In this document: piece by piece, positions 52,257 through 61,775 of the stretch
How positions within the stretch are numbered: the first letter of the stretch is position 1
Layout: every line of letters starts with the position of its first letter
Assembly: GCA_003577245.1 (NCBI GenBank)
Contig: QEVS01000011.1
Location: 28,870 to 92,869, forward strand
Source: a bacterium
GTDB taxonomy: Bacteria; Chloroflexota; Dehalococcoidia; Tepidiformales; Tepidiformaceae
Direction: 5' to 3'
DNA length: 64,000 nt
The notes under the pieces: generated by a model
Databases searched by the model: none
Seen by the model: only the letters and a program-made list of their open reading frames with translations
Told to the model about the DNA's origin: nothing
Position numbers and translations under genes: made by a program

Positions 52257-55200
52257 CCCGCCACGTACTCCGCGAGAGTGGCAATCTCGTACTCGGAAGC
52301 GTTACCCAGGGCCTCGATGGCGGCCGCTGCGGTGTCGAGGGATGTGAAGCAGGGGATACGCCTTTCGGCGGCCGCCCGGCGGATGTGGAAGCCGTCGCGC
52401 AGCGAGCCGGTGAAACGCCCCTCGGTGGTGTTGATGACGCACTGCACCGTGCCATCCATCACCACATCGACAACGTTTGGGTGACCGCCGCTCAGGATCT
52501 TGGTCACCGGGGTGACAGGGATGCCGAGGGCCTCGATCATCTTGCTCGTGCCTTCGGTGGCGTAGAGCGTGTAGCCAGCGCCGGCGAGCTTGTGGATGAG
52601 AGGGAGCGCACTGGCCTTCGTGCGGTCGCTGATGCTCAGGAGGACGGCAGCGCGGGGCTTGAGGGCAAGGTCGGAGGCGAGGAGCGCCTTGGCCAGGGCT
52701 CCGCTGAGCGTGCGATCGATGCCCATGACCTCGCCGGTGCTCTTCATCTCAGGGCCGAGGTGGGTATCGACGCCGACCAGTTTCGACATCGAGAACACGG
52801 GCGCCTTGATGGCCACCAGGCCGCGCTCTGGCCAGAGGCCGCCGGGATAGCCCTGGTCGCGCAGCTTGCGGCCGAGCATGGCGTTCACGGCGAGCTGGAC
52901 CATTGGCACCCCTGTCACCTTGGAGAGGAAGGGCACGGTGCGGCTGGCGCGCGGGTTAACTTCGAGCACGTAAATGGCCGGGCCTTCTCCGGGAAGGCGC
53001 GGGAGCACCACATACTGGATGTTGGTGAGCCCTATGGCCCCCATCCCGAGGACGATCCGCTCGGTGTAGTCGCGGATGGTCTCCTTCTCCTCCGCGTCGA
53101 GGTGGACGGGAGGGTACACGGCCATCGAGTCGCCAGAGTGGACGCCGGCGCGTTCGATATGCTCCATGATCCCCGGGATGAGGACGGTTTCGCCATCGCA
53201 GATGGCGTCGACCTCGACCTCGCTGCCTTCGAGGAACTTATCGATGAGGATGGGTTTTCCCTGTGCGGCTTCGGCGGCCTGGGCAAGGAATCCCACCATT
53301 TCGCTGGCGTTCTGGACGATCTCCATTGCACGTCCGCCCAGCACGTACGAGGGCCGCACCAGCACGGGGTAGCCGATGTTCTGGGCCGTCTTCATGCCCT
53401 CTTCGAGCGACGTGACTGCGGCCCCCGGCGGCTGAGGAATGCCAAGCTCCTGCAGGAAACGCTCGAAGAGGCGCCTGTCTTCGGCCGTATCGATGGCTTC
53501 TGCGCTGGAGCCGATGATGGGCAGCGAGGAGCGGCGCAGAGGTTCGGCCAGGTTGATCGCCGTCTGGCCGCCGAACTGCACGATGCTCGCCGGGGGCTCG
53601 GCTTCGTTCCCCTGCTCGTTCTCGATTATGTCGCGCATCGCTTCTTCGTCCAGCGGCTCGAAGTAGAGCCGGTCGCTGGTATCGAAATCCGTGGAAACCG
53701 TCTCGGGGTTGGAGTTGGCCATGATCGAGCGAAGGCCGGCCCGCTGGAGGGCCCAGGCGGCATGGACGCTGGCATAGTCGAATTCGATGCCCTGGCCAAT
53801 GCGTATGGGCCCGCTGCCGATGACAACGGCGCCGGCGCCGTCCACAGCGGTAGCTTCGTTTTCGCTCTCGTAGGTGCTGTAGAAGTAGGGCGTGGCGGCG
53901 TCGAATTCGGCGGCGCAGGTATCGACCATCTTGTAGACGGGGCGGATGTTCCACTCGTGCCGCAGCGAGCGGATCTGCTCAGGCAGGCGGTCGGCAACCT
54001 GGGCGACCATCTCGTCGCTGAAGCCGAGGCGCTTGGCGGCATGGAGCAGCTCAGGGTGGAGGGACTCGTTGAGCAGGCGCTTCTCCATGGCGACGATGGT
54101 GCCGAGCCTGTCGAGGAACCACGGGTCGACGCCGGTGATGCGCGAGAGCTCCATGGCGTCCTGGCCGCGCCGAAGGGCAGCCACCAGCGCCCAGAGGCGT
54201 TCATCGGAGGCGTGCAGCGGGAGCTCGGTCGCAGTGCGCCATTCCCGGCGCTCCCAGAGCAGGCTGCGGCCGCCAACCTCGAGCGATCGGACGGCTTTGT
54301 TGAGCGCGGCTTCGAAAGTGCGCTCAATGGCCATGACCTCGCCGGTGGCCTTCATCTGCGTCCCGAGGGAACGGTCGCCAAGGTGGAACTTGTCGAAGGG
54401 CCAGCGGGGGATCTTCACGACGCAGTAGTCGAGAGCCGGTTCGAAGGCGGCCGTGGTGCGTTGCGTGACCGCGTTCGGGATCTGGCCGAGCGTCTTGCCG
54501 CAGGCGATCTTCGCCGCCACCCGGGCAATTGGGTAGCCGGTTGCCTTCGATGCGAGCGCGGAGGACCGGGAGACGCGCGGGTTAACTTCGATGACGTGGT
54601 ACGGCAGGGGTTCATCGAGGTCGCCCTTCCAGTCGCGCACATCCTTTCGCGGGGCGAGGGCGAACTGCACGTTGCACCCGCCTTCGATTCCGAGCTCGGT
54701 GATGATGCGCAGGCTCGCCGAGCGCAGCATCTGGTAGTCCTTATCGCTCAGGGTTTGCGATGGGGCGACAACTATGGAGTCCCCGGTGTGGACCCCCATG
54801 GGGTCCAGGTTCTCCATGTTGCAGATGGTGATGCAGTTGCCGGCGCCGTCGCGCATTACCTCGTACTCGACCTCCTTCCAGCCGAGGAGGTTCTTCTCCA
54901 CCAGGACCTGCGTGATGGGGCTGGCGGCAAGTCCGCTTATCGCGACCGCGCGGAGCTGCTCCCAGGTGAAGGCCATGCCGCCGCCGGTACCGCCGAGGGT
55001 GTACGCGGGCCGGATGACGACGGGGAGGCCGATCTGGTGCGCCGCCTCCTCGCACTCGGCCAGGGTGTGGCAGATCTCGCTTTCGAGGACGGGCTCACCA
55101 AGGCTGGCGAGCATGTCGCGAAAGAGCTCGCGGTCTTCGGCGCGGCGGATGGTCTCCAGGGGGGTACCAAGGAGACGCACGCCGTACTTCTCGAGGACAC

Positions 55201-55591
55201 CGGCGTTCGCCAGGTCGACGGCGAGGTTGAGCCCGGTCTGTCCGCCGAGGGTGGGCAGAAGCCCTTCGGGACGCTCGCGGGCGATGATGCGCTCGAGTAC
55301 GGGCACGGTGAGGGGTTCGATGTACACGCGGTCGGCGACGTCAAGGTCGGTCATGATCGTCGCCGGGTTCGAGTTCACGAGGATGCTGCGCACGCCCTCT
55401 TCGCGCATGGCCTTGCAGGCCTGGGTGCCCGCGTAGTCGAACTCGGCCGCCTGCCCGATGACGATGGGGCCCGAGCCGATGATGAGAACGCTCGCCGGCT
55501 TCATCGGGCGCACGGCCAGGGGAGGGTTCGCGGTAACGCGTCCCCGGTTCGCTCGAAGCGTGGGGTCATGCCCTTGCAGCCTTTCATTCAC
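52253..55591 (-). CDS. carB: Carbamoyl-phosphate synthase large subunit
   Basis: 1112 residues, full length. Two ATP-grasp halves each with VLIIGSGPIVIGQAAEFDYAGTQACKAMREEG- and VIGSGPIRIGQGIEFDYASVHAAW-type starts, GGTGGGMAF loops, and a C-terminal MGS-like domain (ALPLIHKLAGAGYTLYATEGTSK) that binds allosteric effectors. It makes carbamoyl phosphate for pyrimidines and arginine. GTG start immediately abuts the TAG stop of the upstream membrane gene; GAGG lies 3 nt before it. The N-terminus is about 30 residues longer than usual; ATG at 55504 is alternative. Confidence 0.97.
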   Translation of the reverse strand: MNERLQGHDPTLRANRGRVTANPPLAVRPMKPASVLIIGSGPIVIGQAAEFDYAGTQACKAMREEGVRSILVNSNPATIMTDLDVADRVYIEPLTVPVLERIIARERPEGLLPTLGGQTGLNLAVDLANAGVLEKYGVRLLGTPLETIRRAEDRELFRDMLASLGEPVLESEICHTLAECEEAAHQIGLPVVIRPAYTLGGTGGGMAFTWEQLRAVAISGLAASPITQVLVEKNLLGWKEVEYEVMRDGAGNCITICNMENLDPMGVHTGDSIVVAPSQTLSDKDYQMLRSASLRIITELGIEGGCNVQFALAPRKDVRDWKGDLDEPLPYHVIEVNPRVSRSSALASKATGYPIARVAAKIACGKTLGQIPNAVTQRTTAAFEPALDYCVVKIPRWPFDKFHLGDRSLGTQMKATGEVMAIERTFEAALNKAVRSLEVGGRSLLWERREWRTATELPLHASDERLWALVAALRRGQDAMELSRITGVDPWFLDRLGTIVAMEKRLLNESLHPELLHAAKRLGFSDEMVAQVADRLPEQIRSLRHEWNIRPVYKMVDTCAAEFDAATPYFYSTYESENEATAVDGAGAVVIGSGPIRIGQGIEFDYASVHAAWALQRAGLRSIMANSNPETVSTDFDTSDRLYFEPLDEEAMRDIIENEQGNEAEPPASIVQFGGQTAINLAEPLRRSSLPIIGSSAEAIDTAEDRRLFERFLQELGIPQPPGAAVTSLEEGMKTAQNIGYPVLVRPSYVLGGRAMEIVQNASEMVGFLAQAAEAAQGKPILIDKFLEGSEVEVDAICDGETVLIPGIMEHIERAGVHSGDSMAVYPPVHLDAEEKETIRDYTERIVLGMGAIGLTNIQYVVLPRLPGEGPAIYVLEVNPRASRTVPFLSKVTGVPMVQLAVNAMLGRKLRDQGYPGGLWPERGLVAIKAPVFSMSKLVGVDTHLGPEMKSTGEVMGIDRTLSGALAKALLASDLALKPRAAVLLSISDRTKASALPLIHKLAGAGYTLYATEGTSKMIEALGIPVTPVTKILSGGHPNVVDVVMDGTVQCVINTTEGRFTGSLRDGFHIRRAAAERRIPCFTSLDTAAAAIEALGNASEYEIATLAEYVAG

Positions 55592-56065
55592 CTACCTCGA
55601 TGGCCCACTGGCCGGGCGCAGGAGGCGGCCTGCCTGTCGCCGCACGGGCCGCAACACGAAAACGAGCAGTAGCGGCGGAAGCAGCAGGAGCCGCCCGGCC
55701 GTTGCGAGGAAGAGGGCCGCTTCGAGACCTCCGACAAGGGCGCCGACACCCATTGGGACCAGGTAGTGGCTCTTGCGGTTGCGCTCGCCGTGGAGCAATC
55801 CGTACCCCAGGAGGAAAGTGAACGCGCCCGCCAGGAAAAGCGCCCCCGCGAACAGGCGGGCCAGCCCCGGTCCGGCTTCGGTGGCGGTCACGCCGCCGTC
55901 GCCAAACGACGCGAACATGAAGGCCGCTGCCATTGTCCAGCCGATGGCTGCAAAGGCGAACATGAAGTCGGGGACCCCGGTCGGAGACCTTCGCGGGTTG
56001 ATGGGCGCGTTGTTCCGGCGAGGTCGGGCTTGCCTGTTCATGAGGGGGAGGAGGGCACCAGTCAT
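55592..56065 (-). CDS. Small membrane protein inserted between carA and carB
   Basis: 157 residues from ATG 56065 (56041 alternative). Basic N-terminal tail, then about four hydrophobic helices (FMFAFAAIGWTMAAAFMFASF, LARLFAGALFLAGAFTFLLGYGLL, LVPMGVGALVGGLEAALFLA, LLLLPPLLLVFVL) and a basic tail. Family unknown. Tight spacing to the acetyltransferase (7 nt) and zero gap to carB show it is part of the pyr transcript. Confidence 0.7.
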   Translation of the reverse strand: MTGALLPLMNRQARPRRNNAPINPRRSPTGVPDFMFAFAAIGWTMAAAFMFASFGDGGVTATEAGPGLARLFAGALFLAGAFTFLLGYGLLHGERNRKSHYLVPMGVGALVGGLEAALFLATAGRLLLLPPLLLVFVLRPVRRQAGRLLRPASGPSR

Positions 56066-56072
56066 CTCCAGG

Positions 56073-56522
56073 TCAGAGCGGGAGTTCGAAGGACATGTCG
56101 GGATTGCGGAGCGGCACCATGGCGCCAATGGAGGAAAGGAAGCTGAGGGCGGGTTCGTTGCCATCGGGAAGGCGGCCGCGGATTCGGCGGTAGCCGCGCT
56201 CCCGGGCGAATTCGAGGAGCTCTTCGGCAAGGGCGGTGGCGAGGCCGCGGCGCCGGTGGTCGGGGGCCACCCAGACGCCGAGCAGGCCGGTCTCGGGCTC
56301 GGTGGTGGAGAAGTCAAGGCCGCCAAAGGCGACTGGGATGCTGCCATCAAAGGCGACGTAGATTGCGCCCTGGTCCCCGAGGCGGCGCAGCCACTCACGG
56401 ACTCGCTCGGGCGACATGGCGGCGGGAAGGCCCACGGGCTCGCTCCCGAGGCTGCGGATGATGTCCGCTATCTCCTCAGAGTCGTCTTCGCGGGCGCGGC
56501 GGATCTCGGTGGCTCGGGTCAT
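56073..56522 (-). CDS. GNAT-family N-acetyltransferase
   Basis: 149 residues. Acetyl-CoA-binding motif A is VAPDHRRRGLATALAEELL, preceded by a beta-bulge strand (GLLGVWV). The substrate is unknown. Its ATG overlaps the carA stop by 4 nt (ATGA), so it belongs to the pyr operon. Confidence 0.88.
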   Translation of the reverse strand: MTRATEIRRAREDDSEEIADIIRSLGSEPVGLPAAMSPERVREWLRRLGDQGAIYVAFDGSIPVAFGGLDFSTTEPETGLLGVWVAPDHRRRGLATALAEELLEFARERGYRRIRGRLPDGNEPALSFLSSIGAMVPLRNPDMSFELPL

Positions 56523-57616
56523 AGCACTCCTCCACGGACTTCAGCCAGCAGCCCCACAAAGCGGTCGAAGATGACCGTGTTGTCGAGGGGGCCGGGACAG
56601 GCTTCGGAATGGTACTGGATTGTTAGCAGCGGCTCGCCGCGCATGGCTATGCCTTCAACTGTCTGGTCGTTGAGGTTGATGTGGCTCACATAGGCCCCCG
56701 GGTCGAGGCCGGCGGGGTCTACGGCATAACCATGGTTCTGGGCGGTGATGGTGACCTGCCCGGTCACGGTGTCCTTGACGGGGTGGTTGCCGCCACGGTG
56801 GCCGAAAGGCAGCTTGAAGGTGCCTGCGCCCAGCGCCCGCGCGGCCATCTGGTGCCCGAGGCAGATCCCCAGGAGGGGGACTCTGCCAATGAGCAGGCGG
56901 GTCTCCGCCACCATGGTCTCAAGGAGACGGGGGTCACCGGGACCGGGCGAGAGCACAATGCCATCCGGGCTGAAGGCGAGCAGATCGTGGGCCCGGGACT
57001 CCGCGGGGAAGACGCGAATGGCACACCCGCGGGCCGCAAGCGAGCGCATGATGTTCCGCTTCACGCCACCGTCGAGCAGGGCAACCCGGAACCGGGCATC
57101 GGGACCGGAGCTGTCCCAGTCGTAGACGACATCGGTAGTCACGGTTGAGACCCAGTTCACGTCGTCGTAGCCGGGGAGCGCGCGAACGCGGGAGAGCGCT
57201 TCGGAGGCGGATTCGCTGGTTGTGATGGTTCCGGGCATCACGCCGTGCCGGCGGATGCGGCGGGTCACGGCGCGGGTGTCGACGCCTTCGATTCCCACCA
57301 CACCCCGCGCCTGCAGGTACGAATGCAGCGTTCCCTGGGAGCGAGGATGGCTGGCAAAGCTTGCTGCCTCGCGCACGATGAGGCCGGCCGGCTGGATGCA
57401 CGCGCTCTCTTCAACGGCCGCATCCACGCCGTAGTTCCCGATCATCGGGTAGGTGAGCGTGAGGAGCTGGCCGGCATAGGAGGGATCGGTGAGCATCTCC
57501 TGGTAGCCGGTCATGGATGTGTTGAAGACCACCTCGCCATCGGCGCGGCCTTCCATGCCGCACGACCGGCCGGTGAACACGCTTCCATCGGCGAGCACGA
57601 GGAGGGCCTCAGGCAT
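56519..57616 (-). CDS. carA: Carbamoyl-phosphate synthase small (glutaminase) subunit
   Basis: 365 residues from ATG 57616. N-terminal CarA domain (ADGSVFTGRSCGMEGRADGEVVFNTSMTGYQEMLTDPSY) and class I glutamine amidotransferase with nucleophile in GICLGHQMAARAL, plus HSE in QYHSEACPGPLD. It supplies ammonia to CarB. Its first 8 nt overlap the end of pyrC. Confidence 0.96.
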   Translation of the reverse strand: MPEALLVLADGSVFTGRSCGMEGRADGEVVFNTSMTGYQEMLTDPSYAGQLLTLTYPMIGNYGVDAAVEESACIQPAGLIVREAASFASHPRSQGTLHSYLQARGVVGIEGVDTRAVTRRIRRHGVMPGTITTSESASEALSRVRALPGYDDVNWVSTVTTDVVYDWDSSGPDARFRVALLDGGVKRNIMRSLAARGCAIRVFPAESRAHDLLAFSPDGIVLSPGPGDPRLLETMVAETRLLIGRVPLLGICLGHQMAARALGAGTFKLPFGHRGGNHPVKDTVTGQVTITAQNHGYAVDPAGLDPGAYVSHINLNDQTVEGIAMRGEPLLTIQYHSEACPGPLDNTVIFDRFVGLLAEVRGGVL

Positions 57617-58934
57617 GGGCCGGCTCCTCCAGGTGGGCCAGCTCTCCCCGGAGGACCACGGCGCGGACCCGCCCGGGCAGCTCGCGGCCAAGGAGGGGCG
57701 TGTTCTTGCCCTTCGAAACGAGGGTGCCCGGACCGGCCTGCCACCTGGCAGCCGGGTCAAACACAGTGATGTCGCCGGCCCGGCCCGGGGCAAGCGTGCC
57801 CGCGCCAGGGACGCGCCGGTCGATGCCGAAGGCCCGCACCGGGCCGATGGTGAGGGCTCCGATGGCCCGGATGAGGTCGAGCTCTCCACGCAGCGCAAGG
57901 CTGACCACGGTGCTGAGCGCTGTTTCGATGCAGCTGATCCCGAAGGCCGCCTGGTCAAACTCGCAGAGCTTGTCCTGGATGGCGTGGGGCGCGTGGTCAG
58001 TGGCAATCGCGTCGATTATCCCCGCGTTAACGCCGCTGCTGAGGGCCGCCCGGTCGGCGGCGGTCCGCAGGGGCGGGTTCACCTTGGCGTTCGTGTCGTA
58101 GGCGGGTGCGGGGCCATCTCCGAAGACAGCCTCCTCGGTGAGGAAGAGGTGGCTGGGGGTGACCTCGCAGCTGATGGGCAGGCCACGCTGCCTTGCCTCG
58201 GCCACAAGAGCCAGGCCTCGTTCGGTGGTGATATGGGCGATGTGCAGGCGGGCGCCGGTTGCTTCGCAGAGGGCGGTGTTCCGGGCGATGGCGGCGACCT
58301 CGGCGGCGGCTGGCTGCCCGGAGAGCCCGAGGCGTTCACTGATGCGCCCTTCGTTCATTGTTCCGCCCGCGCTGAGAACGGGATCGTCGCAGTGCTCGGA
58401 GAGCGGGAGGCCGAGAGCGGCGGCGTACTGCAGGGCGTTCCGCATTAGCCTGCCATCGGCAACCGGGCTGCCATCGTCGCTGAAGGCGATGCACCCGGCA
58501 GCGGCGAGCTCGCCGAGTTCGGCCAGCTCTCGCCCATTCCGGCCGCGGGTGACGCAGCCGATGGGCAGCACGCGAACGGCGGCGTCCTGGGCGATGCGCT
58601 CCAACAGGGCCTCAACGGCAGTGGCCGAATCGGGGGGAGGCTCGGTGTTGGGCATGGCGCACACGGTTGTGAAGCCGCCACGCAGCGCGGCTCGCGTCTC
58701 GCTGGCAATGGTGCCCTTGTGCTCGAACCCGGGTTCGCGCAGGTGAGTGTGAAGGTCCACGAAACCGGGCGCGACAATGCAGCCCCTGGCATCTATGAGA
58801 CGGGCCGTGCCGGGCTCGATCGCCGGGGCGATTGTCTCCACGGTCCCATTCCGGACCAGGATGTCGAGCTCACCATCAAGACCGGCCGAAGGGTCGATGA
58901 CGCGCCCGCCGCGGATGAGGAGGGACTCGCTCAC
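57609..58934 (-). CDS. pyrC: Dihydroorotase
   Basis: 441 residues from GTG 58934. Metal ligands in FVDLHTHLREPG, SEHCDDP, HIAHITTERG and IATDHAPH; TPSHLFLTEE and CAMPNTEPPPD are typical of class I dihydroorotase. It cyclises carbamoyl-aspartate. Its GTG overlaps the pyrB stop (GTGA), and its end overlaps carA. Confidence 0.96.
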   Translation of the reverse strand: MSESLLIRGGRVIDPSAGLDGELDILVRNGTVETIAPAIEPGTARLIDARGCIVAPGFVDLHTHLREPGFEHKGTIASETRAALRGGFTTVCAMPNTEPPPDSATAVEALLERIAQDAAVRVLPIGCVTRGRNGRELAELGELAAAGCIAFSDDGSPVADGRLMRNALQYAAALGLPLSEHCDDPVLSAGGTMNEGRISERLGLSGQPAAAEVAAIARNTALCEATGARLHIAHITTERGLALVAEARQRGLPISCEVTPSHLFLTEEAVFGDGPAPAYDTNAKVNPPLRTAADRAALSSGVNAGIIDAIATDHAPHAIQDKLCEFDQAAFGISCIETALSTVVSLALRGELDLIRAIGALTIGPVRAFGIDRRVPGAGTLAPGRAGDITVFDPAARWQAGPGTLVSKGKNTPLLGRELPGRVRAVVLRGELAHLEEPAHA

Positions 58935-59926
58935 GGTGCCCTCCCGGTGACAATGAGATAGAGCACGGCCATGCGCACGGCGACGCCGTTGGCCACCTGT
59001 TCTTCGATGACGGAGGCGAGACCGTGGGCCACGTCGGGGGCGATTTCGATACCCTCGTTCATCGGGCCCGGGTGCATCACGAGCGCTCCGGGGTTGGCCC
59101 GCTTGAGGCGGGTCGCGTTGAGCTGGTAGCCGCGAATGTACTCCCGCAGGGAAGGAATGAGGCCGCCTTCCTGCCGTTCCTTCTGGATGCGCAGGGCCAT
59201 CACAACATCCGCACCCGCGATCGCGTCGTCGAAATCGGCTGTCACTTCGCACCCGCCGAGTTCGCCGGAGAGTGCGAGGGTCCGGGGAAGCAGCGTTGGA
59301 GGGCCCGCAAGCACAACCCTGGCACCGCTGGCAAGAAGCGTCCAGACGTTGGAGCGGGCCACACGGCTATGGAGGATGTCGCCCACGATGACGACCTTGC
59401 GGCCCTGGAGGCTGCCTACGTGGCGGCGCATGGTGAACAGGTCGAGCAGCGCCTGCGTGGGGTGGGCGTGTGTGCCATCGCCGCCGTTGATGATGCTGGC
59501 GCTGGTGTTGGCGGCGGCGAGGTAAGGAGCGCCCGAACTCTTGTGGCGAATGACGATGACGCCCGTCCCGATGGCTTCGAGAGTCCTCACCGTGTCGATG
59601 AGTGATTCGCCCTTTTCGACGGAGCTGCCGCTGGCCGAAAGGTTCACCACGTCCGCGCCAAGGGCCTTGGCGGCTACTTCGAAGCTCGCCCGCGTGCGTG
59701 TGCTCTGCTCGTAGAAGAGGGTGGCGACGGTCGCGCCGCGCAGCGTGGCCACTTTGCCCACGGGGCGAGCGCGGACCTCACGCATGGCCTCGGCCGTCTC
59801 CATTATGGTTTCGATGTTGGCGGTGCTGAGCGTGTCGGTATCGAGGAGGTCCTTCGCTTTCCAGCCTTCGAAGGCGGCTGGCTCGGGGCCGGCCGGAGCC
59901 GCGGGCTGCTCCTTGATCTCAAGCAT
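58931..59926 (-). CDS. pyrB: Aspartate carbamoyltransferase catalytic subunit
   Basis: 331 residues from ATG 59926, which has GAGGAGG six nt upstream (an in-frame start further up at 59968 is inside pyrR and rejected). Carbamoyl-phosphate-binding [23 protein letters not shown] loop, [11 protein letters not shown] and MHPGPMNEG are intact. It commits carbamoyl phosphate to pyrimidines. Overlaps pyrR by 8 nt and pyrC by 4 nt. Confidence 0.97.
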   Translation of the reverse strand: MLEIKEQPAAPAGPEPAAFEGWKAKDLLDTDTLSTANIETIMETAEAMREVRARPVGKVATLRGATVATLFYEQSTRTRASFEVAAKALGADVVNLSASGSSVEKGESLIDTVRTLEAIGTGVIVIRHKSSGAPYLAAANTSASIINGGDGTHAHPTQALLDLFTMRRHVGSLQGRKVVIVGDILHSRVARSNVWTLLASGARVVLAGPPTLLPRTLALSGELGGCEVTADFDDAIAGADVVMALRIQKERQEGGLIPSLREYIRGYQLNATRLKRANPGALVMHPGPMNEGIEIAPDVAHGLASVIEEQVANGVAVRMAVLYLIVTGRAP

Positions 59927-60467
59927 GGGCCGCCTCCTCTCCCATGACGTATACGCCGTCCTCGCCATCGACTTCGGCGAGACGTACCTTCACCGATTGA
60001 TAGAGCGCGGTGGGGATGTTCTTGCCCACGAAGTCGGGCCTGATGGGAAGCTCACGGTGGCCGCGGTCGACGAGCACTGCCAGGCGCACCCGTGCGGGGC
60101 GGCCGAAGTCCATGAGGGCATCGAGGGCGGCGCGAACCGTGCGGCCCGTGAAGAGCACCTCATCGACCAGCACCACCGTGGCGCCATCGATGGAGACCGG
60201 GATGTCGCTCGGGCGCACGGGCGCGGGCCGGCGGCCGACGTCATCGCGGTGGAGCGCCACATCGAGCCTTCCGACCGGCACCGAGACCGATTCGAATTCC
60301 TGGATGGCTTGGGCGATGCGCACGGCCAGGGGGTATCCGCGGGTGAGAAGGCCGACGAGGACGAGGTTGGCCGCGCCGCGGTTATTCTCAACGACTTCGT
60401 GCGCCAGGCGCCGCACGACGCGGGCAATCTCCTGGGCGCCGAGAAGGGCTTCACCGTTTCCGCTCAT
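59919..60467 (-). CDS. pyrR: PyrR bifunctional regulator/uracil phosphoribosyltransferase
   Basis: 182 residues. PRPP-binding motif [21 protein letters not shown], then [28 protein letters not shown], the PyrR signature. When UMP/UTP is bound it clamps a conserved RNA loop upstream of the operon, reducing pyr expression. Such a loop is present at 60546-60569. First gene of the operon; ATG has GGGGAGG upstream. Confidence 0.96.
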   Translation of the reverse strand: MSGNGEALLGAQEIARVVRRLAHEVVENNRGAANLVLVGLLTRGYPLAVRIAQAIQEFESVSVPVGRLDVALHRDDVGRRPAPVRPSDIPVSIDGATVVLVDEVLFTGRTVRAALDALMDFGRPARVRLAVLVDRGHRELPIRPDFVGKNIPTALYQSVKVRLAEVDGEDGVYVMGEEAAHA

Positions 60468-60468
60468 G

Positions 60469-60492
60469 AAAAACGCCTCCCCACGGCAGGCG
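60469..60492 (-). terminator. Hairpin plus U-run overlapping the pyrR ribosome site
   Basis: On the minus strand CGCCT, a CC/GG inner pair and AGGCG form a hairpin, followed directly by TTTTT and then C-ATG. The 3' arm contains GGGGAGG, the pyrR ribosome site, so the structure could both terminate transcription and hide the site. Confidence 0.55.
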
Positions 60493-60545
60493 GGCAGGCG
60501 CGCGCATTCACACAGTCGCGATAGCCGGGCATTCCGGCTCCTCCT

Positions 60546-60569
60546 CCCTTGCGGGCCTCGCTGGACCTG
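60546..60569 (-). promoter_or_regulatory. PyrR-binding RNA loop
   Basis: The minus strand reads GGTCCAGCGAGGCCCGCAAGG, closely matching the known PyrR-binding consensus (UCCAGNGAGGYUNGCAAGG) of pyr attenuators. It lies 79 nt before the pyrR start. Confidence rests on recognition of the consensus; the paired antiterminator was not modelled. Confidence 0.8.
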
Positions 60570-60702
60570 CTTAAAGGGCGAGTTCAAAGTTACCCTATCC
60601 GTTCCCGGGCGGCAATCGCGGGAACGTAAAGGTCTTGCGGCATATACTCGCGGCAATTGGCGGCCGTAGGACCGGCCCGCCGCGGAGATCCGGGGGTCGC
60701 AG

Positions 60703-61311
60703 GTGAGCGCTTCAAGCGCCAGGAAGAGCGAAAAAGGCGGGGCGGAAGTCCGCGATCGGATCTACGCGAGTGCCCTTCGCCAGTTCTCGCACAGGGGGTA
60801 CGCCTCCACCTCGCTCCGCGAAATCTGCGAGGACGCGCGCACTACCAAGCCGATGGTCTACTACTACTTCGGCTCCAAGGAAGGGCTCTACTCCAGCATC
60901 GTCAACGAGATCATCGAGGAGATGGCGGCCGCGGTCCGCTCCGTGCCCGGGCCAGCCGGCGCCGAGCGGGAAGAGGTGATGGCGTACTGCCAGCGCTACA
61001 TCGACCACTTCTTCGCCAACGAGGAAACCATCGCACTCGTGCTGCGCGAGGTGTTCGGGCTCGGCGGCGCACCCATGCAGGCGCTCAGCCATGGCCTGGG
61101 CTCGCTGGTCCGTCAGCCTCTTGATGAGATCCTGGCCCGCGGCATGGATTCGGGGGCGTTCAGGAAGGACGACGTGGAGGGCTGCGCGACGGCGATCACG
61201 GGCATCCTCGATATGTTCATCCTCGCTCATGTGTTCGGGCACCAGGTGATGGACCGCAAGGCCATCCTGCGCCAGGCGGGATACTACCTGCGAGGCTTTT
61301 CTGGCTGTTGA
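60703..61311 (+). CDS. TetR-family transcriptional regulator
   Basis: 202 residues. N-terminal [54 protein letters not shown] is the AcrR/TetR consensus, ending with the family's [10 protein letters not shown]. The ligand-binding C-terminus is unassigned. GTG start (overlapping GGTG). It is divergent from pyrR but with about 235 nt between them; its own target is not evident. Confidence 0.92.
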   Translation: MSASSARKSEKGGAEVRDRIYASALRQFSHRGYASTSLREICEDARTTKPMVYYYFGSKEGLYSSIVNEIIEEMAAAVRSVPGPAGAEREEVMAYCQRYIDHFFANEETIALVLREVFGLGGAPMQALSHGLGSLVRQPLDEILARGMDSGAFRKDDVEGCATAITGILDMFILAHVFGHQVMDRKAILRQAGYYLRGFSGC

Positions 61312-61378
61312 CCATGTGCGGGCGGTTCGACCCTCTAGTTTCGGCCACAGGTGCCGTTCTTACTGGTAGGGGTACAAC

Positions 61379-61765
61379 GTGGCCGAAGCAAAGATCGTTG
61401 ACTACTACGCGATCCTGAACCTACCGCCGACGGCCGATCTGACCGGGATCGACAACGCTTACGCGCGCCTTTCGGCCGAGCTGGCCGAGCGCTCAGAGGT
61501 TGACGAGACCTCAGTCAATGCTCTGCAGCGGGTCAACGAAGCCTACGCGGTGCTTTCGAAGCCGAATCTGCGCATCGAATACGACAGCATCTTCTTCAAG
61601 GCGGAGATCGACCGGCAGGAACAGATGGCCGAGTCTGCCGACAGGCGCCGCCGCCTGATGGGGAACATGATCGTGGGCGCGCTTGTGCTTCTCGTGGCCG
61701 CCGAGGCCGCGGGCCTGGCCTACCTTGCGCGCGACCAGGTGGGCTTCCTCTGGGGCTGGCTGTAG
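61379..61765 (+). CDS. J-like-domain membrane protein lacking the HPD motif
   Basis: 128 residues. DYYAILNLPPTADLTGIDNAYARLSAEL ... VNALQRVNEAYAVLSKPNLRIEYDS has the J-domain start and end motifs, but the HPD tripeptide needed to stimulate DnaK ATPase is missing. A C-terminal membrane helix (MGNMIVGALVLLVAAEAAGLAYL) anchors it. Possibly a non-Hsp70 structural or regulatory J-like protein. It converges with ubiB. Confidence 0.7.
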   Translation: MAEAKIVDYYAILNLPPTADLTGIDNAYARLSAELAERSEVDETSVNALQRVNEAYAVLSKPNLRIEYDSIFFKAEIDRQEQMAESADRRRRLMGNMIVGALVLLVAAEAAGLAYLARDQVGFLWGWL

Positions 61766-61775
61766 ATCCGGCCGG

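Noticed and set aside
52385..55672. A 1095-codon open frame on the plus strand opposite carB
   Set aside because: It is antisense to the full-length, motif-complete carB; its translation is low-complexity (His/Asp/Gly/Ala-rich) without any family motif, as expected from GC-rich codon bias.
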